This document shows positions 47,301 to 61,467 of a stretch of DNA of 64,000 nt, piece after piece; the first letter of the stretch is position 1, and every line of letters begins with the position of its first letter. The stretch spans positions 20,952,646 through 21,016,645 of the forward strand of contig NC_080712.1 in assembly GCF_019097595.1 (NCBI RefSeq). Reading direction: 5' to 3'. A model generated the notes under the pieces. It worked only from the letters and a program-made list of their open reading frames with translations. It did no database searches and was not told the origin of the DNA. The translations under genes were made by a program, and so were the position numbers. This DNA comes from Hemibagrus wyckioides. Taxonomy: Eukaryota; Chordata; Actinopteri; Siluriformes; Bagridae.

Positions 47301-49585
47301 AGGTCATGCAAGATAAGCAGGTACCCAGAAGAAGTGGAGATAAGCATCTTACTGCAGTCTGGTGTTAAACGCATACGCATCAGATAGCGTGTGTGAAAGA
47401 ACTTCTTATGGGGACAGCCGTCTTCTGTGAACCTGCACGCATACACTCCAGTTAGATCCCATTAAACGCAAGCTGCACACAAGACTGCATGAGAATCCAG
47501 TAGCACAAACCTGTTGGTATCCCAGGTGATGACATTTCCATCAAAGCCAGACGTAACAAGCAAGCGTGTGTGCGTGTCGTACTCGATATTCTTCACCCAG
47601 CTAGCATGGCCGTGCAATGAGCACACCTTCGAGTTCAGCTTTCTCAAGTCCCACAGTGCAATTGTGGTGTCATCAGAACAGGTTGCAAACAACCGGTTAT
47701 CCAGAAACCTGCAGAATGATTAGAGAATCGGTTCGTAACCAGACTTTCACACTTATGTTATACAATATTTCGGCCCCATGAGGAGAGACTAATAGTCATG
47801 TCTTTGTGTCTAAAGATGAATTAAAATTATAAAGAAATATAAAACACCAGTGTTGTCCCTGCCACACTATTTTAAGCACAAATGACCCTCTTCATTACAC
47901 AAAAGTTTATTACATAAGTCATGCAGTACTGTTAAATTCTGATTGGACAGAAGGTGTTGATTTATTATAACAGCATGACTCATTATGTGTACAGTCTACT
48001 ACATGGTTATTTCTATAGGAAGAATGTATACAGGGATTCATTTAAATATATGTAAATGTTGATACTGTGGAGATATTTTCTGTGAGATATTTACAATGGA
48101 TATACAATCTACACTGGCAGGGTAATGTGATGTAAAAAAGATAAATCATATCTGACCTTGTGATACAACATAAAAATGAAATGAAAAAACTTAGTTATAA
48201 ACAAACAGCTTAATTGCAGAAGGGTGCACAACCCTAAACTTATACTTTGTTGAATGGCCCTTTTAATTTTATTTCACCAAGCTGTCTTTTTGGATAAGAG
48301 TCCATCAGCCCTCCTCTTTGCATTAGTCTGAATCAAACCACCCCATCACTAATTATGTGGATGTTGTAGCCACCGCTGGGCCCCTGAGCACGGCCCTTAA
48401 CCCTCAATTGCTCAGTTGTATAAAATGAAATAAACTAAGTCGCGCTGAATAAGAGAGTTTGCCAAATGCCAGAAATGTAATGTAAATTATTATTCTCTAT
48501 GGCCCAATATCTTTGTGTGACAGAGAAGAAGGATTTTATCACCCTTTCCATAACGTCATCACCAGAAATTTTGTATCGGATATTAACCTGGTACCCGAGT
48601 GGACCAGAGTTAGTCTTCTAAGTTATAAAATATGCATCCTTGTGAGAACACACTACTGCAGCTGAACACTGCAATGAAGCTCTGTTTGGTCAGTGCATGC
48701 ATGTCTTGTGTACATCATGTTAGATCTATTTGTGTTGTATCACATACAGTATGCCAATAAGATTTTGACCACCAAATCCATTGATGCTTCTTTCTAGTTG
48801 TTTAGTGCAACATCACCTTTCTGCAGAAGTTTTGTAAGACGTGGTTAAAGTAAAGCAAAATTGCATATCAGATCTGCTTAGGTGGTTTCACTGATAAGAA
48901 TTTAATGGGTTTCTGTGTATAATCCTGATGCATAAGACACATGGATCAAGCTGATGAACTGATGTACCTGATGTTGTTCACGCAGTCCTCATGAGCCTCC
49001 ACCAGTGTTTTAATGTGTTTAGAAGAAACCGGATCGAACAGCAGCACTTCAGTCTGCTCACAGGCCACAGTCAGCACCGACCTAAACACACACACACACG
49101 AAAACTTCAGCTTTAAGCCTCTGTCCTGCAGTGAGTTTATGAGAAGAAGGGAAGCTTCCTTACCCGTCCGGTGAGTACTCCAGGTTAAACACGGCACCAT
49201 GAGTTTGGGTGCTGAGGTTCACCGAGTCTGTAGCAGGGCTCATGGAGGAATAAAGACGAGTCATAGTCCGAAAGTTATCCCGGGCCGGATCTACAAGCGG
49301 CCCTCTGCGCACGCTCCGGTTCCGCAGCCATGAAAAGAGCGACTCGCGCGCACTTGATGCCCTGAAGCCGGCACTCGGAGCTCCGCCGTCCGCTGCTGAG
49401 TCAGGCCGCGAGCTACCTCGAGGTCGGGAATTCTCGCACCTACTCTCCGGAGACGACGGTCTCGAGCGGACATCATCATCTTCCTCCTCTTCCTCGCTCT
49501 CTTCCTCTCGGAACAGTTCGTCGGAGTCGCGGATGAGCCGAGCTTCCTCTGGATCGCTGCTGTCGCTCGGTTGGCCCGAGCTCAT
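44341..49585 (-). CDS. dcaf10: DDB1- and CUL4-associated factor 10 (WDR32), complete
   Basis: WD40-repeat substrate receptor of the CUL4-DDB1 E3 ubiquitin ligase. Seven exons join in phase to 509 residues: 49164-49585, 48968-49081, 47511-47708, 47230-47432, 46885-46959, 46048-46193, 44341-44712. The N-terminal 80 residues are Ser/Glu-rich and disordered, shorter than in mammals (human 559 residues). Core landmarks are DPARDNFRTMTRLYSS, THGAVFNLEYSPDG, ATCSDDTTIALWDLR (the WDxR DDB1-contact motif at about 198-201), LLVTSGFDGNVITWDTNR, MRLTPDCSKMLISTSSGYLL, GNCITSLQLHPKGWATLLRC and a C-terminal TKFSPTHCQLASGCLSGRV-type repeat. A variable Ser/Gly/His linker is in exon 5. The ATG was chosen because it lies at the start of the open frame in a CpG-rich first exon. 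Identity is near certain. Confidence 0.96.
45504..45855. mobile_element. hAT-like miniature element (non-autonomous)
   Basis: The left end CAGGGGCGATTCTAGGATTTT, then AGGGGGGCTCAGCCCCC; the right end TAAAGCCCCCCTAAAAATGG, then CCTAGCGACGCCC. The two are imperfect reverse complements typical of hAT ends. There is no transposase inside. It lies in the last dcaf10 intron, next to a second AT-rich repeat at 45,290-45,480 with its own TACCTCGGTCCTC head. Confidence 0.6.
47031..47130 (+). mobile_element. Single-ended fragment of a Tc1-like miniature element
   Basis: ACACTATATGGCTAAAGGTTTGTGGACACC is the left end of a widespread fish family, followed by CATCACACCCACATGCAC. No matching right end is nearby. 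It lies in dcaf10 intron 4. Confidence 0.55.
48363..48485 (+). repeat. SINE/L2-type 3' tail
   Basis: GCTGGGCCCCTGAGCACGGC, then CCTTAACCCTCAATTGCTCAG, then AAGAGAGTTTGCCAAATGCC: the conserved tail shared by several fish SINEs and L2 LINEs. In dcaf10 intron 2. Confidence 0.6.
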
Positions 49586-49810
49586 AATGGCAGTGTTGCG
49601 CTCGGCGGCTCCGTTTCGAACAAAACAAACGGACAGTCCGGCCGACTCGCGGCCTCTACTTTACTGTCCGACCGCTTGCTATTAGTTAGCGCTGGTCAGA
49701 CAAGCACTAGGGCTAAAACTACAAACACTGAAAAAGCCCCATTAATGCAAACAACCAAACTGACGCGAGTGCGCGTAGACAACAAATGACGTATTTCCGG
49801 TTCCTGTCTT
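49586..49810 (-). promoter_or_regulatory. dcaf10 CpG-rich promoter and 5' UTR
   Basis: CpG density is high from about 49,200 to 49,650. An ETS-type motif (ACCGGAAA on the minus strand, about 49,793-49,800) lies 0.2 kb upstream of the start codon. There is no TATA box, consistent with a housekeeping promoter. Confidence 0.5.
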
Positions 49811-50754
49811 AGTGGGAGCTCGTTAAAGGCGCCATTGGTATGTTGATGTTGTCGCTGGAAGAAAACCCCAGCAACAACACGTGGGGATTCATGAAGACGT
49901 TCTTCTTCATCATATTAATTTAGACTGCTTTTTGCAACTCTCAGTTAACTCATAATATACTCAAAAACTTTAATTTACACACTCTACTGAACACAGGCCG
50001 AGAAGGGCAGACCTTAGGACTGCTACAATTAGAGAGAAAACAGCCAATTAATAGAGTTGAATATTAGAATTAGTGAAAATAGTGAAATTAGTGATAAGTG
50101 TGGTAAAAGTGTTTCTTTTCCTCTCCTAGCAAGGTTTTGGCTTAATGGTATTCTTATTAACTACCAGACATATGGTTTTCTAGGAATTACAAAGCACTTC
50201 TGGCTAAGGATGTTTGATAAATGCTGAAAATGTAAGTGTTTATACACAGACCGTTACATAGAGGAGCTTTATATGCATTATACAATAAAACAATGACTCT
50301 TAAGAAACCACGACATGGAGCACTCAGTCTTTCAGCCTTCGACTTCAGCCTTATGGCTCAACACTTCAAAACCAAGCCCAATATTTCATATACGAAACAG
50401 CATTAAAACTCACTCATTAAACTGCATTTTTTACCCATAAACATACTCAAATACTCACTAGTCCCATCAAAAACATGTCTACGTCTACTTTATTTCGATA
50501 GTCTCAGTTTTAACAAGCCTCATGAATCGGTGTTATTTACATTTCATTTGATCATTTGGATGAATCATGTATCAGCCTCATCACAGTTAACATGTACTGT
50601 TGCCTGGTACAAAGGATATTTGTCCAAAAAAATGTATGCAAAATTTCTAATACAATTTATACATTAATAATAGGATATATATAAAATATCCTTTATAATT
50701 TTAAATTAGAAAAAGACAAAGTGAGTGGTAACTATCCAAAAACACGAATTTATC
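49811..50754. other. Spacer between dcaf10 promoter and pomk 3' end
   Basis: AT-rich. The only recognisable item is a remnant SINE/L2-type tail at about 50,195-50,240 (GGCTAAGGATGTTTGATAAATG). No exon seen. Confidence 0.5.
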
Positions 50755-50760
50755 TTTATT
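50755..50760 (-). promoter_or_regulatory. Candidate pomk polyadenylation signal
   Basis: AATAAA on the minus strand, 173 bases past the pomk stop codon. Confidence 0.45.
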
Positions 50761-50932
50761 AAATGTGTCCATTTTGTACCAAATGATGCATAAATATGTT
50801 AACATCTTTTATTGCCCATTGTCCTCACCACTTTAACTTTCCCTGGCTCTGGACTGCTTTTTTAACTTGCTTGATCCGAGTTAACATTTTCTTTACTTGC
50901 TATTTAAACATGAGAACTGAATCATATGTAAT

Positions 50933-52930
<1,998 letters not shown>

Positions 52931-53459
52931 TGTTATTTCTGTTTGACTTGTTCGATGAGACTGAAATGCACATTTCAACAGAATTCCAACTCGGTACTGC
53001 CACCTAGGGACATATTGTTGATGTACTGCTCTCTCAGCTTTATTATTATAGTGTCATGCATCTTCATCCTTTCATGATCCTGATAAAAACATGACTAGGC
53101 TTCCGTAGAATGACTGGCATTTTTTAGGCATTTAAGATGAAAAGAAATAAGATAAATAAAAACAAACCACACGTTGTAAAACACTAGGCTATAAGCTCAC
53201 CTCTGTAGCTGTGTTTATTATTTTTATTCGGGTCATTTTTTATTCATTTGCTGCGCGGCGCATGTGCCATGTTTTCCACGTCTCCATGGATCAGCTTCAT
53301 TTAATATTAACTCATTCGGCGTCAATTTGACACCCTGACACTCTTATTTATTTGAACATCAGGGCAGGACCTTTACCGTGACAGCAGCAGGTATTAATAG
53401 GAAAGCGCCTTATGCTTAGTTAACCCATACACGCGGATTATGCAGGGTAGATTTGGGCG

Positions 53460-54679
53460 ATGGACACGCTGAGGCGCGTGGAGGAGAGCAGAGCGGAGCG
53501 GCGCGTGCGGTTCCGGGTGGCGTCGGCGCGCAGCGGTAAGGTGCTGCGGGAGGTGTTCAGGGAAGACGAAGAACTGACCGAAGACTCGGCGGACTCGGAC
53601 ACAGCCGTTGGCTCGGAGCCTGAGCGGGCAGTCTCTCCTGCCATCAGCGAGGCGAACGGGCATCTGCTCGGACTGGCGGTGGAGCCACAGGACAGCGGTA
53701 GTGATGCGGACGACCTGCTGGTATACGCGAGCGCAGCGCATGAGCAGCTCTTCAGCCGCAAACGCGTGAACATCTTCAGTAAAAACGGCACGATTCGTGG
53801 CGTGAGGGATAAAGTGAGCGCTGGCCAAGTGCTCTTTAATAATCTCTCTAAACTCTATGGGGTGAGTACCGACGCTGGGGTCGGTGTTTAGGACTATAGT
53901 CTCAAAAGCTGCGCGTAGTTACGCACATGGCGCACTTTTATCCACGCTGTCATCATACAGAGCTTAGTATCAGTCTGTTAGAAGCGTGTTATGAGTCCTG
54001 TACAATATACTCACCTGAAAAAAGGCTAAACATGTAGTTCTAATACTTTTATGCGCAGAAGATGAAACTTTCAAAGTAAGTGCCCACTAAGAATATGGTC
54101 TAAACATACTCGCGCGCACGTGTCTGTGTGTGTGCGCTCAAGGAAGTGGGGTTTTTTGTACGTATATGGAAAAAGAATATATGTCTTAATAAGAATTAAA
54201 TGTCAGTTTGACAGAACTAAAGAAAATTCATTCATTCATTCATTCATTCATTCATTCAGCATATTCCCAAGTTCAGCATCACCTGGTGGTGCAGTTTTCT
54301 TTTCCCTCTGTTCATTCATTTCTATTTCTAAAAAGATAATACGTAAACATATTTGAGAAATACTGCCTTACATTCTAAGACCAAAGGCAAAATTTCTATT
54401 TCTTCACATAACACATTAATTACACTTACTGTAGTTGCATTTGAAGGATCTCAATTCTAGTCCATTTCCCATGGAGTATTAGCCAGTCTTATACATAAGT
54501 ATTTATTTCCAAATTATGATTTAGACTGAGCCAGTATCATTGAGAGCTCATATATCCACTAGAAGCCTAATTTCATAATAAGTGCATTGTGCATTGTTTA
54601 TATTGTTTTTAAATCTCTTCTCTCCCATTGACAGGCCAAAGAGACCATGTCTACAAAGAAGCTGGCTGCAGGAGTGTGA
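53460..54679 (+). CDS. grxcr1: Glutaredoxin cysteine-rich protein 1-like, apparently lacking the glutaredoxin domain
   Basis: GRXCR1 is a stereocilium protein needed for hair-bundle growth in the inner ear. Exon 1 (53460-53861, 134 codons, phase-0 donor GGG then GTGAGT) closely matches the family N-terminal region: RRVRFRVASARSGKVLREVF, an acidic Ser/Glu linker, then RVNIFSKNGTIRGVRDKVSA and LFNNLSK. The only downstream continuation found is 54635-54679. It has a strong pyrimidine-rich acceptor and adds AKETMSTKKLAAGV and a stop, giving 148 residues against about 290 in human. I see no glutaredoxin domain or CxxC-rich tail before the next gene, which is on the opposite strand. Either the protein is shortened in this species, the other exons lie far away, or 54,635 is an alternative end exon. 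Its neighbour yipf7 is also near GRXCR1 in human 4p13. Confidence 0.7.
54226..54258. repeat. (ATTC)n microsatellite
   Basis: Eight tandem ATTC units in the grxcr1-like intron. Confidence 0.95.
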
Positions 54680-56199
54680 AGTAATTCACAGCCTCACATC
54701 TGTACCAGGGGGTTGCATGAGTGAGCCTCAGTGATCTATTCTAAAACACTGACTAGGGAGAGACTGCTTTAGTCACTTTTCATTAACACAAATTTAGGGA
54801 ACTTTGTTTGGGAACTTAAAAAAATTCCAGGTGTTATTCTGATATTTTATGAAGAAAATAAGGAATTTCAAAAAGAGTCCCTTGGATATACCTAAGCTAG
54901 TAAATTTTATGATGGAAGGAGTTAGGGATAAAGAGTACAGACATTTTAGTTGTAGTAAGAACACTAGCTGCTGTATTGTGGACTAACTGGATCTTTGTTT
55001 ATGATCCTTCTGAAACATCCAAACAGCAAGGCATTGCAACCTGCACTGATGTGATCAAACATAGGCACATTTTATTTATGTTGACCTAAGAGGTAGGATC
55101 ATTCTTTTATGGTAAATCAAGTACATATTTTCCTTTACATACAGAACTTGGAAATAATCTGCACTAAAGAATCTTTTATCTCTAAAATAAACTCCTTCAG
55201 CTGAACATGAAATGGTTAAACAGCCATTAGCTGTATGATGATCATTGTTTATTGCTTTTGATTCTCATTTTTAATACTTAATATTAGTTTGAATAATAGG
55301 TATGCTCTTTATATAAATATTAACTTTGTAGAATTTTTATTATTTAATAACAGATATGATGGGAATGACAGAGCCAGTATTTTTAGTTTTGTATGTTGAT
55401 GAATTCTAAAATTTGCATTTTATCTATGAATGTCATAATTTTATTCACTTTCCATGTTGTCGAAATACATTTTATAGAATTAGTAGAACAACTTTTAACA
55501 GAGTAGATATAAACTATTATAACTATTTCATTAAAAACCTGATGAACAAAACAGGAAGTTGGTAGTGGTTTGTCTTTATTATACTTATTTTATGTGTGAG
55601 TATAAAAGTTAATGTTTACTACACATCCTTCAGGAACTTTGCAATGTTACACACCTTCTGCACCTCCTCCACATGTACATGTTAAATTATGCACAAGATC
55701 AGAAGGTCAATCCTCTCATTTGCCCCTCAATTATTTATCATAGAGAGAGAGAGAGAGAGGCCCTGTATGCAGATTATCTCTCATAACTGGAGTTTAGGTT
55801 TAAAAGCTAATTGAATAAGTCCATCAGATGTCTAACTGAAGAAAGTAGGTACAGTTAAACATCATGTGCTCAGGAAAAGTTAAACTTAAAATTTATGATT
55901 TTATTCCAGATGGAAGAGATTATACACAAGGCATGGAAACTATTAATTTCAAAACAACAACTTTTAGGAAGATGCTTGTAAATCCAGTAATAATATTAGT
56001 AATACTTCATATAACATCAATATTAAAGACTCGTTACAAAAGAAGACATCATATAATCACAATAATAATTCATAATCATAACAATAATTTGTTGCTTAGC
56101 AGTAATATTACTACAGCCAAAGCTTTAGGATGTTGGATGAATCGAGATCTGTCATATGCATAATATCTTTTTTCATTTGAACTGAATATCAGAATAGTA
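54680..56199. other. Spacer between grxcr1-like and yipf7
   Basis: AT-rich. I searched it for the missing glutaredoxin and zinc-finger-like Cys exons of grxcr1 and found none. A short GA tract lies at 55,745-55,760. The ORF at 55,864-56,163 (MCSGKVKLKIYDF...) has no recognisable domain and random-looking composition. Confidence 0.5.
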
Positions 56200-56205
56200 T
56201 TTATT
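56200..56205 (-). promoter_or_regulatory. Candidate yipf7 polyadenylation signal
   Basis: AATAAA on the minus strand, 123 bases past the yipf7 stop codon. Confidence 0.55.
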
Positions 56206-56327
56206 CAGGAGTGGGGTATGATGGATACCTGTTTTTTCCCCAAACTGTGTAAAACAGTTCCAGTAATTGAATTCTTCAGTCACCTTAAACTGGGTTTCAG
56301 TGCGGTCAAAGCTTCTTAATTGGATAA

Positions 56328-57680
<1,353 letters not shown>

Positions 57681-57814
57681 CCTACACAGCAAAATAACAC
57701 AAAAGAAGACTGCTGTGACAGTCTGAAGACTAGTGCCAAACCAACCGCAACTCCAATATGTGACTATAAACATACATTATATATAAAGTAACTGTAAAAA
57801 TCTGATTTGTATAC

Positions 57815-57935
57815 CTTTGAAAAGTCCAGTAGAACAAGCCTGTCCAAGTCTGAGTTGCGTTTTGTTGCAAGGGTCTGCCTTCTGCCTACGCAGCTGTTAG
57901 CTGGGTGTACTATGTATCTGAAGAGTTATTTATAG
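57815..57935 (-). promoter_or_regulatory. yipf7 TATA-type promoter and non-coding first exon
   Basis: TATAAATA on the minus strand at 57,928-57,935. About 30 bases on starts a leader that ends at a donor (CAAAG then GTATAC) at 57,815. It joins an acceptor at 57,682, one base before the ATG. A TATA promoter suits a tissue-restricted gene. Confidence 0.5.
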
Positions 57936-59051
57936 ACAACTATATTTGCAGAGGACACAGACTGCTCTAAGAACACCGACAGTCCGAAGACCAGTGACAA
58001 TGCAAGGAATTTTATACACTTTGGATAATGATAATGACACTTTGGATAAATCTATTATTACTCTGTATCATTTACAACACACAGACACATTTCTGTATGC
58101 GTATATCCATGAAGGTAAATGAACATGAAAAAATTAAATTGTATGTACCAGGTTTAAACAATAGCACATAAGCAAGCATACAGTTATACTGAATATTAGC
58201 ATGCCTGTGATCACCTGCAGCACTTGGCCCATGATTTTGGTCCCTACAGCTGAATCACAGCCCTGCCAACATTCAGTAAGAGAGATTTCACTTAAATATA
58301 GTACATACATTTTTAAATACAGTAAATTCACCACCATATGGGAAACAGTGAGTTCGTTCTTTTGTTTTCCTAAGATTTACTTTAATTTACCATTTTAGGA
58401 ACTAATTATTAAGTATGCATTTAAAAACACTCCCTCATAATATGGGCTAATAATGGTGATTTACTATTAGACATCTTACAATGAAACAACTCAGGTTTTG
58501 ATAGAAATTGTAAAAACTGGTAATGGACCTATGGGTCAGAAGCTTTTGTAGGTAATAAAACCAAATATAGCGTGATGTATGGGCTTTGGGGTTAAGCCAT
58601 CAGGTGATATCCCTCTCCTGAAAAGAGCAAGTCAACAACACTAGCAATGCTTATTCTTTATGAGTCCGTCCATAGACAGCGCTGTTTTTTTATAGCACTA
58701 ACTTTGTGCACAAGGGCATTGGTACATGTTTGGTACACACAAGTAGAGGTGTTGGCCGTTCTTTTAAGACTTCCCTCCACCCAGTCTCAACATCAAAATT
58801 CTATTTCACTGGCAAGTAGAGGGTATGATGAGCAATAGCAAGCAGGCTTCACACACCTCTACACCTCCCTGTTAAATAGAAGTGTTCTCAGATACACGTT
58901 TCTCTGAAAGCTCACTTCATGGCCCCTTACTGAGTAAATAGTCATGGCTGCGGTTTGTATGGATGCAGTTGGATATAGTGGATGCAGTTTAGAATTCAAG
59001 TCAAAGGAGAGTCTACAAGGTAAAAATCACACTCTATATGTGGAAGTCTTC
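57936..59051. other. Spacer between yipf7 promoter and alms1 3' end
   Basis: No exon or repeat family that I recognise. The less AT-rich part at 58,560-58,880 could be conserved non-coding DNA, but nothing in the sequence alone shows that. Confidence 0.4.
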
Positions 59052-59339
59052 TTTATTTGCAAGAAAACACTGATAAAACATTTTTTTAAAAATATGGCAC
59101 TGGGCACCATTAATAGTTTAGAAATATTATAAAACATTATTAAAATATTAAGACAAATTAAATACCAAGATAAAAAAATTGCTTACATTACATCTGAAAA
59201 GGGCTGTTCTATTCATTTGATCACACACTCACACACACTACCACCCTCTGACTTCTACACTCATAACACAAACACACACACACAAAGAGAATCAGCTGTA
59301 AAGCAGCTCTGCAGCATAATGTTTGGGTTGATGTTCCTT

Positions 59340-61428
59340 CTACTGCCAAGGCGTTCTTCTTCCCAGCACACGGTTAGTAATTTTCTGCAAGAGATGACTT
59401 GCATTAGCTTTGATAGAAACATTAACTTGTAACTGCATTGGGTGTGGTCAAATGGAAAAAGCAACTTCTGCAAATAAACATCTGTTTACCTTGTTAAATA
59501 GCTGAGCATTAAGGCGGTAGGTGTTGTACTCTGCTTTTCTTCTTTCTTCCTCCTTCCTCTTCTGAACTTCTGGGAGTTGAGCATAGATCCTAATGGGATA
59601 AAACACAAAAAATGAGCTCATGCATGCTGGTTTACTGAAATCTTCTTTTTTTTAAATGTAATACTGTATAACCTTGACAAGAGATCAAGAAATGAAGCAA
59701 TCACTAATTCAGAAAGTGTTTTAAACCTGTCTAAGTCTGTGAATATTAGTAAGAGCTTACCGCTTGGATCTCTGGACCATCTCACTTACAGGAATAACTC
59801 GCTTAGAGGGAAGAGGTGGAGGAGCTGGTGCTGGCAGAATGGAGCAATTCATAGAAGTTTAAATATTTCTAAGAAAATCAGGCTATAATAGTGTTGTTTA
59901 AGAGCTTTGTTTGGATAAGCAAATTAAACCAACCTGCTTTTGGCTGCTGCACTGCTGAAGGGCGGTTAAAAAGCTCCTCTCTTTCTTTGTTGAAAACAGT
60001 TTGCATTTTTCTCTCTTCCACAAGCAGACACAGCCTTTTCATCCGCTCCCTTGAACGGGACACAAACTCTGGTCGACGCAACTCCAGCGCCTCCTGCAAT
60101 GTTAGCATTCACACTATTTTTAACAATACGTCAAGAATATGAAATGAAATTGAATTAAAATGTGATGTCTAACAAGTCTGAGGTACAAAGCAATTTTACA
60201 ACATGTCTTCAAACACAGCTATATCCACTTATAAGCCAGCATACCTGCAGGGAGAGACGGACTAGGGAAGAGGGTTTGCTGCTGCAATCATTCTCTGCAA
60301 GCACGTTTTGCTCAGGGGAATTCTCTCTTTCTATTTGAAAGTGTCGTTCTCTAAGCGGCTCTCTCCATGGCTGTATCCTAGTGTAGGGCTCGAACCAGGC
60401 TTGACCTTCAGACTTCCCTGCATCTGTTTGGGGGTTATTCTCCTTCCGTGCTTCCCATTTCAGTTCATTGGCAGAAACAAACCATGACAAACCTTACAGA
60501 CGAGGAAAAAATTAAGGGACCATGCAAGAGTAAAAACTTTGACTTTATTCTCCTACTGCACAAACTTACCATTCGGGTAACAGGCGAGTTTGCTGGGGGC
60601 CTGTTTTCTCAGCTCTGGTTGGACTTGAACAGCACTGAAAGCCTTGAGAGCAGGCATACTGTCCTTTATCTCACTACAGACTGCTGAAGATGCCCTGGTG
60701 ACTCTGGCACTACCTGGAGATGGGAAGGTAGTGCCAACATCCCGTGTGTCTTTGCGGGTGCCATTTACAACAATTTCCAAATCACCTGATGAATAAGATA
60801 TTATGACATTTCCATAATTTGTTAAACAGTCTTAGCTCTATGTGGCTTCAATTTGCCAAATAAAATTAATATTAATCTTTACAGGGAAAAACAAATTCGT
60901 TTTGAAAAATTATAGGGGCTACTAATAAACTCTTGGACAATATATTTTTAAATGTGTAATATGCCTAGAATGTAAGATTATATTCTTTAGACATATACCT
61001 CAAGATTTAGTTTTAGTTTAGAAAAGTTGAATGAACATACTGCTTGTGGCGGGTAAAAAGACTCTCATCAGGAAGTGGTTGTCACAACTTTCAGTACATG
61101 GATGGAAATTACAATAGACATATATAAAATGGAGAAGGTAACAGCATTTGTCAACCACAAACTGGAACAATTTACTTCACAGTGCAGAAAAAACAGATTA
61201 AATATACAATGCCCTATAGGCCCGATATCATTTTTACAAATCAAAGAATATGTGAAATATGAAAGAAAAGACCACTTCCTACTTATACATAGATTTTCCC
61301 CATGTGCTATCTCTGCTACAACTGTATTTCTCTGACTGTCACTATGAGAAGACCTGGGGTAAACATGAACATATGATATTTATACATAATGTCTGAAATA
61401 TGGAATTGTTTGTCTGTTGTTGAACTTC

Positions 61429-61467
<39 letters not shown>

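Noticed and set aside
53394..53828. 144-residue minus-strand ORF opposite grxcr1-like exon 1
   Set aside because: Shadow of a GC-rich coding exon; no known domain and the plus-strand frame matches GRXCR1.
55864..56163. 99-residue ORF considered as a missing grxcr1 exon
   Set aside because: No glutaredoxin-like pattern or Cys-rich tail and no acceptor in phase.
58560..58880. Less AT-rich block between yipf7 and alms1
   Set aside because: No ORF, repeat family or RNA fold that I could identify; left as unannotated.
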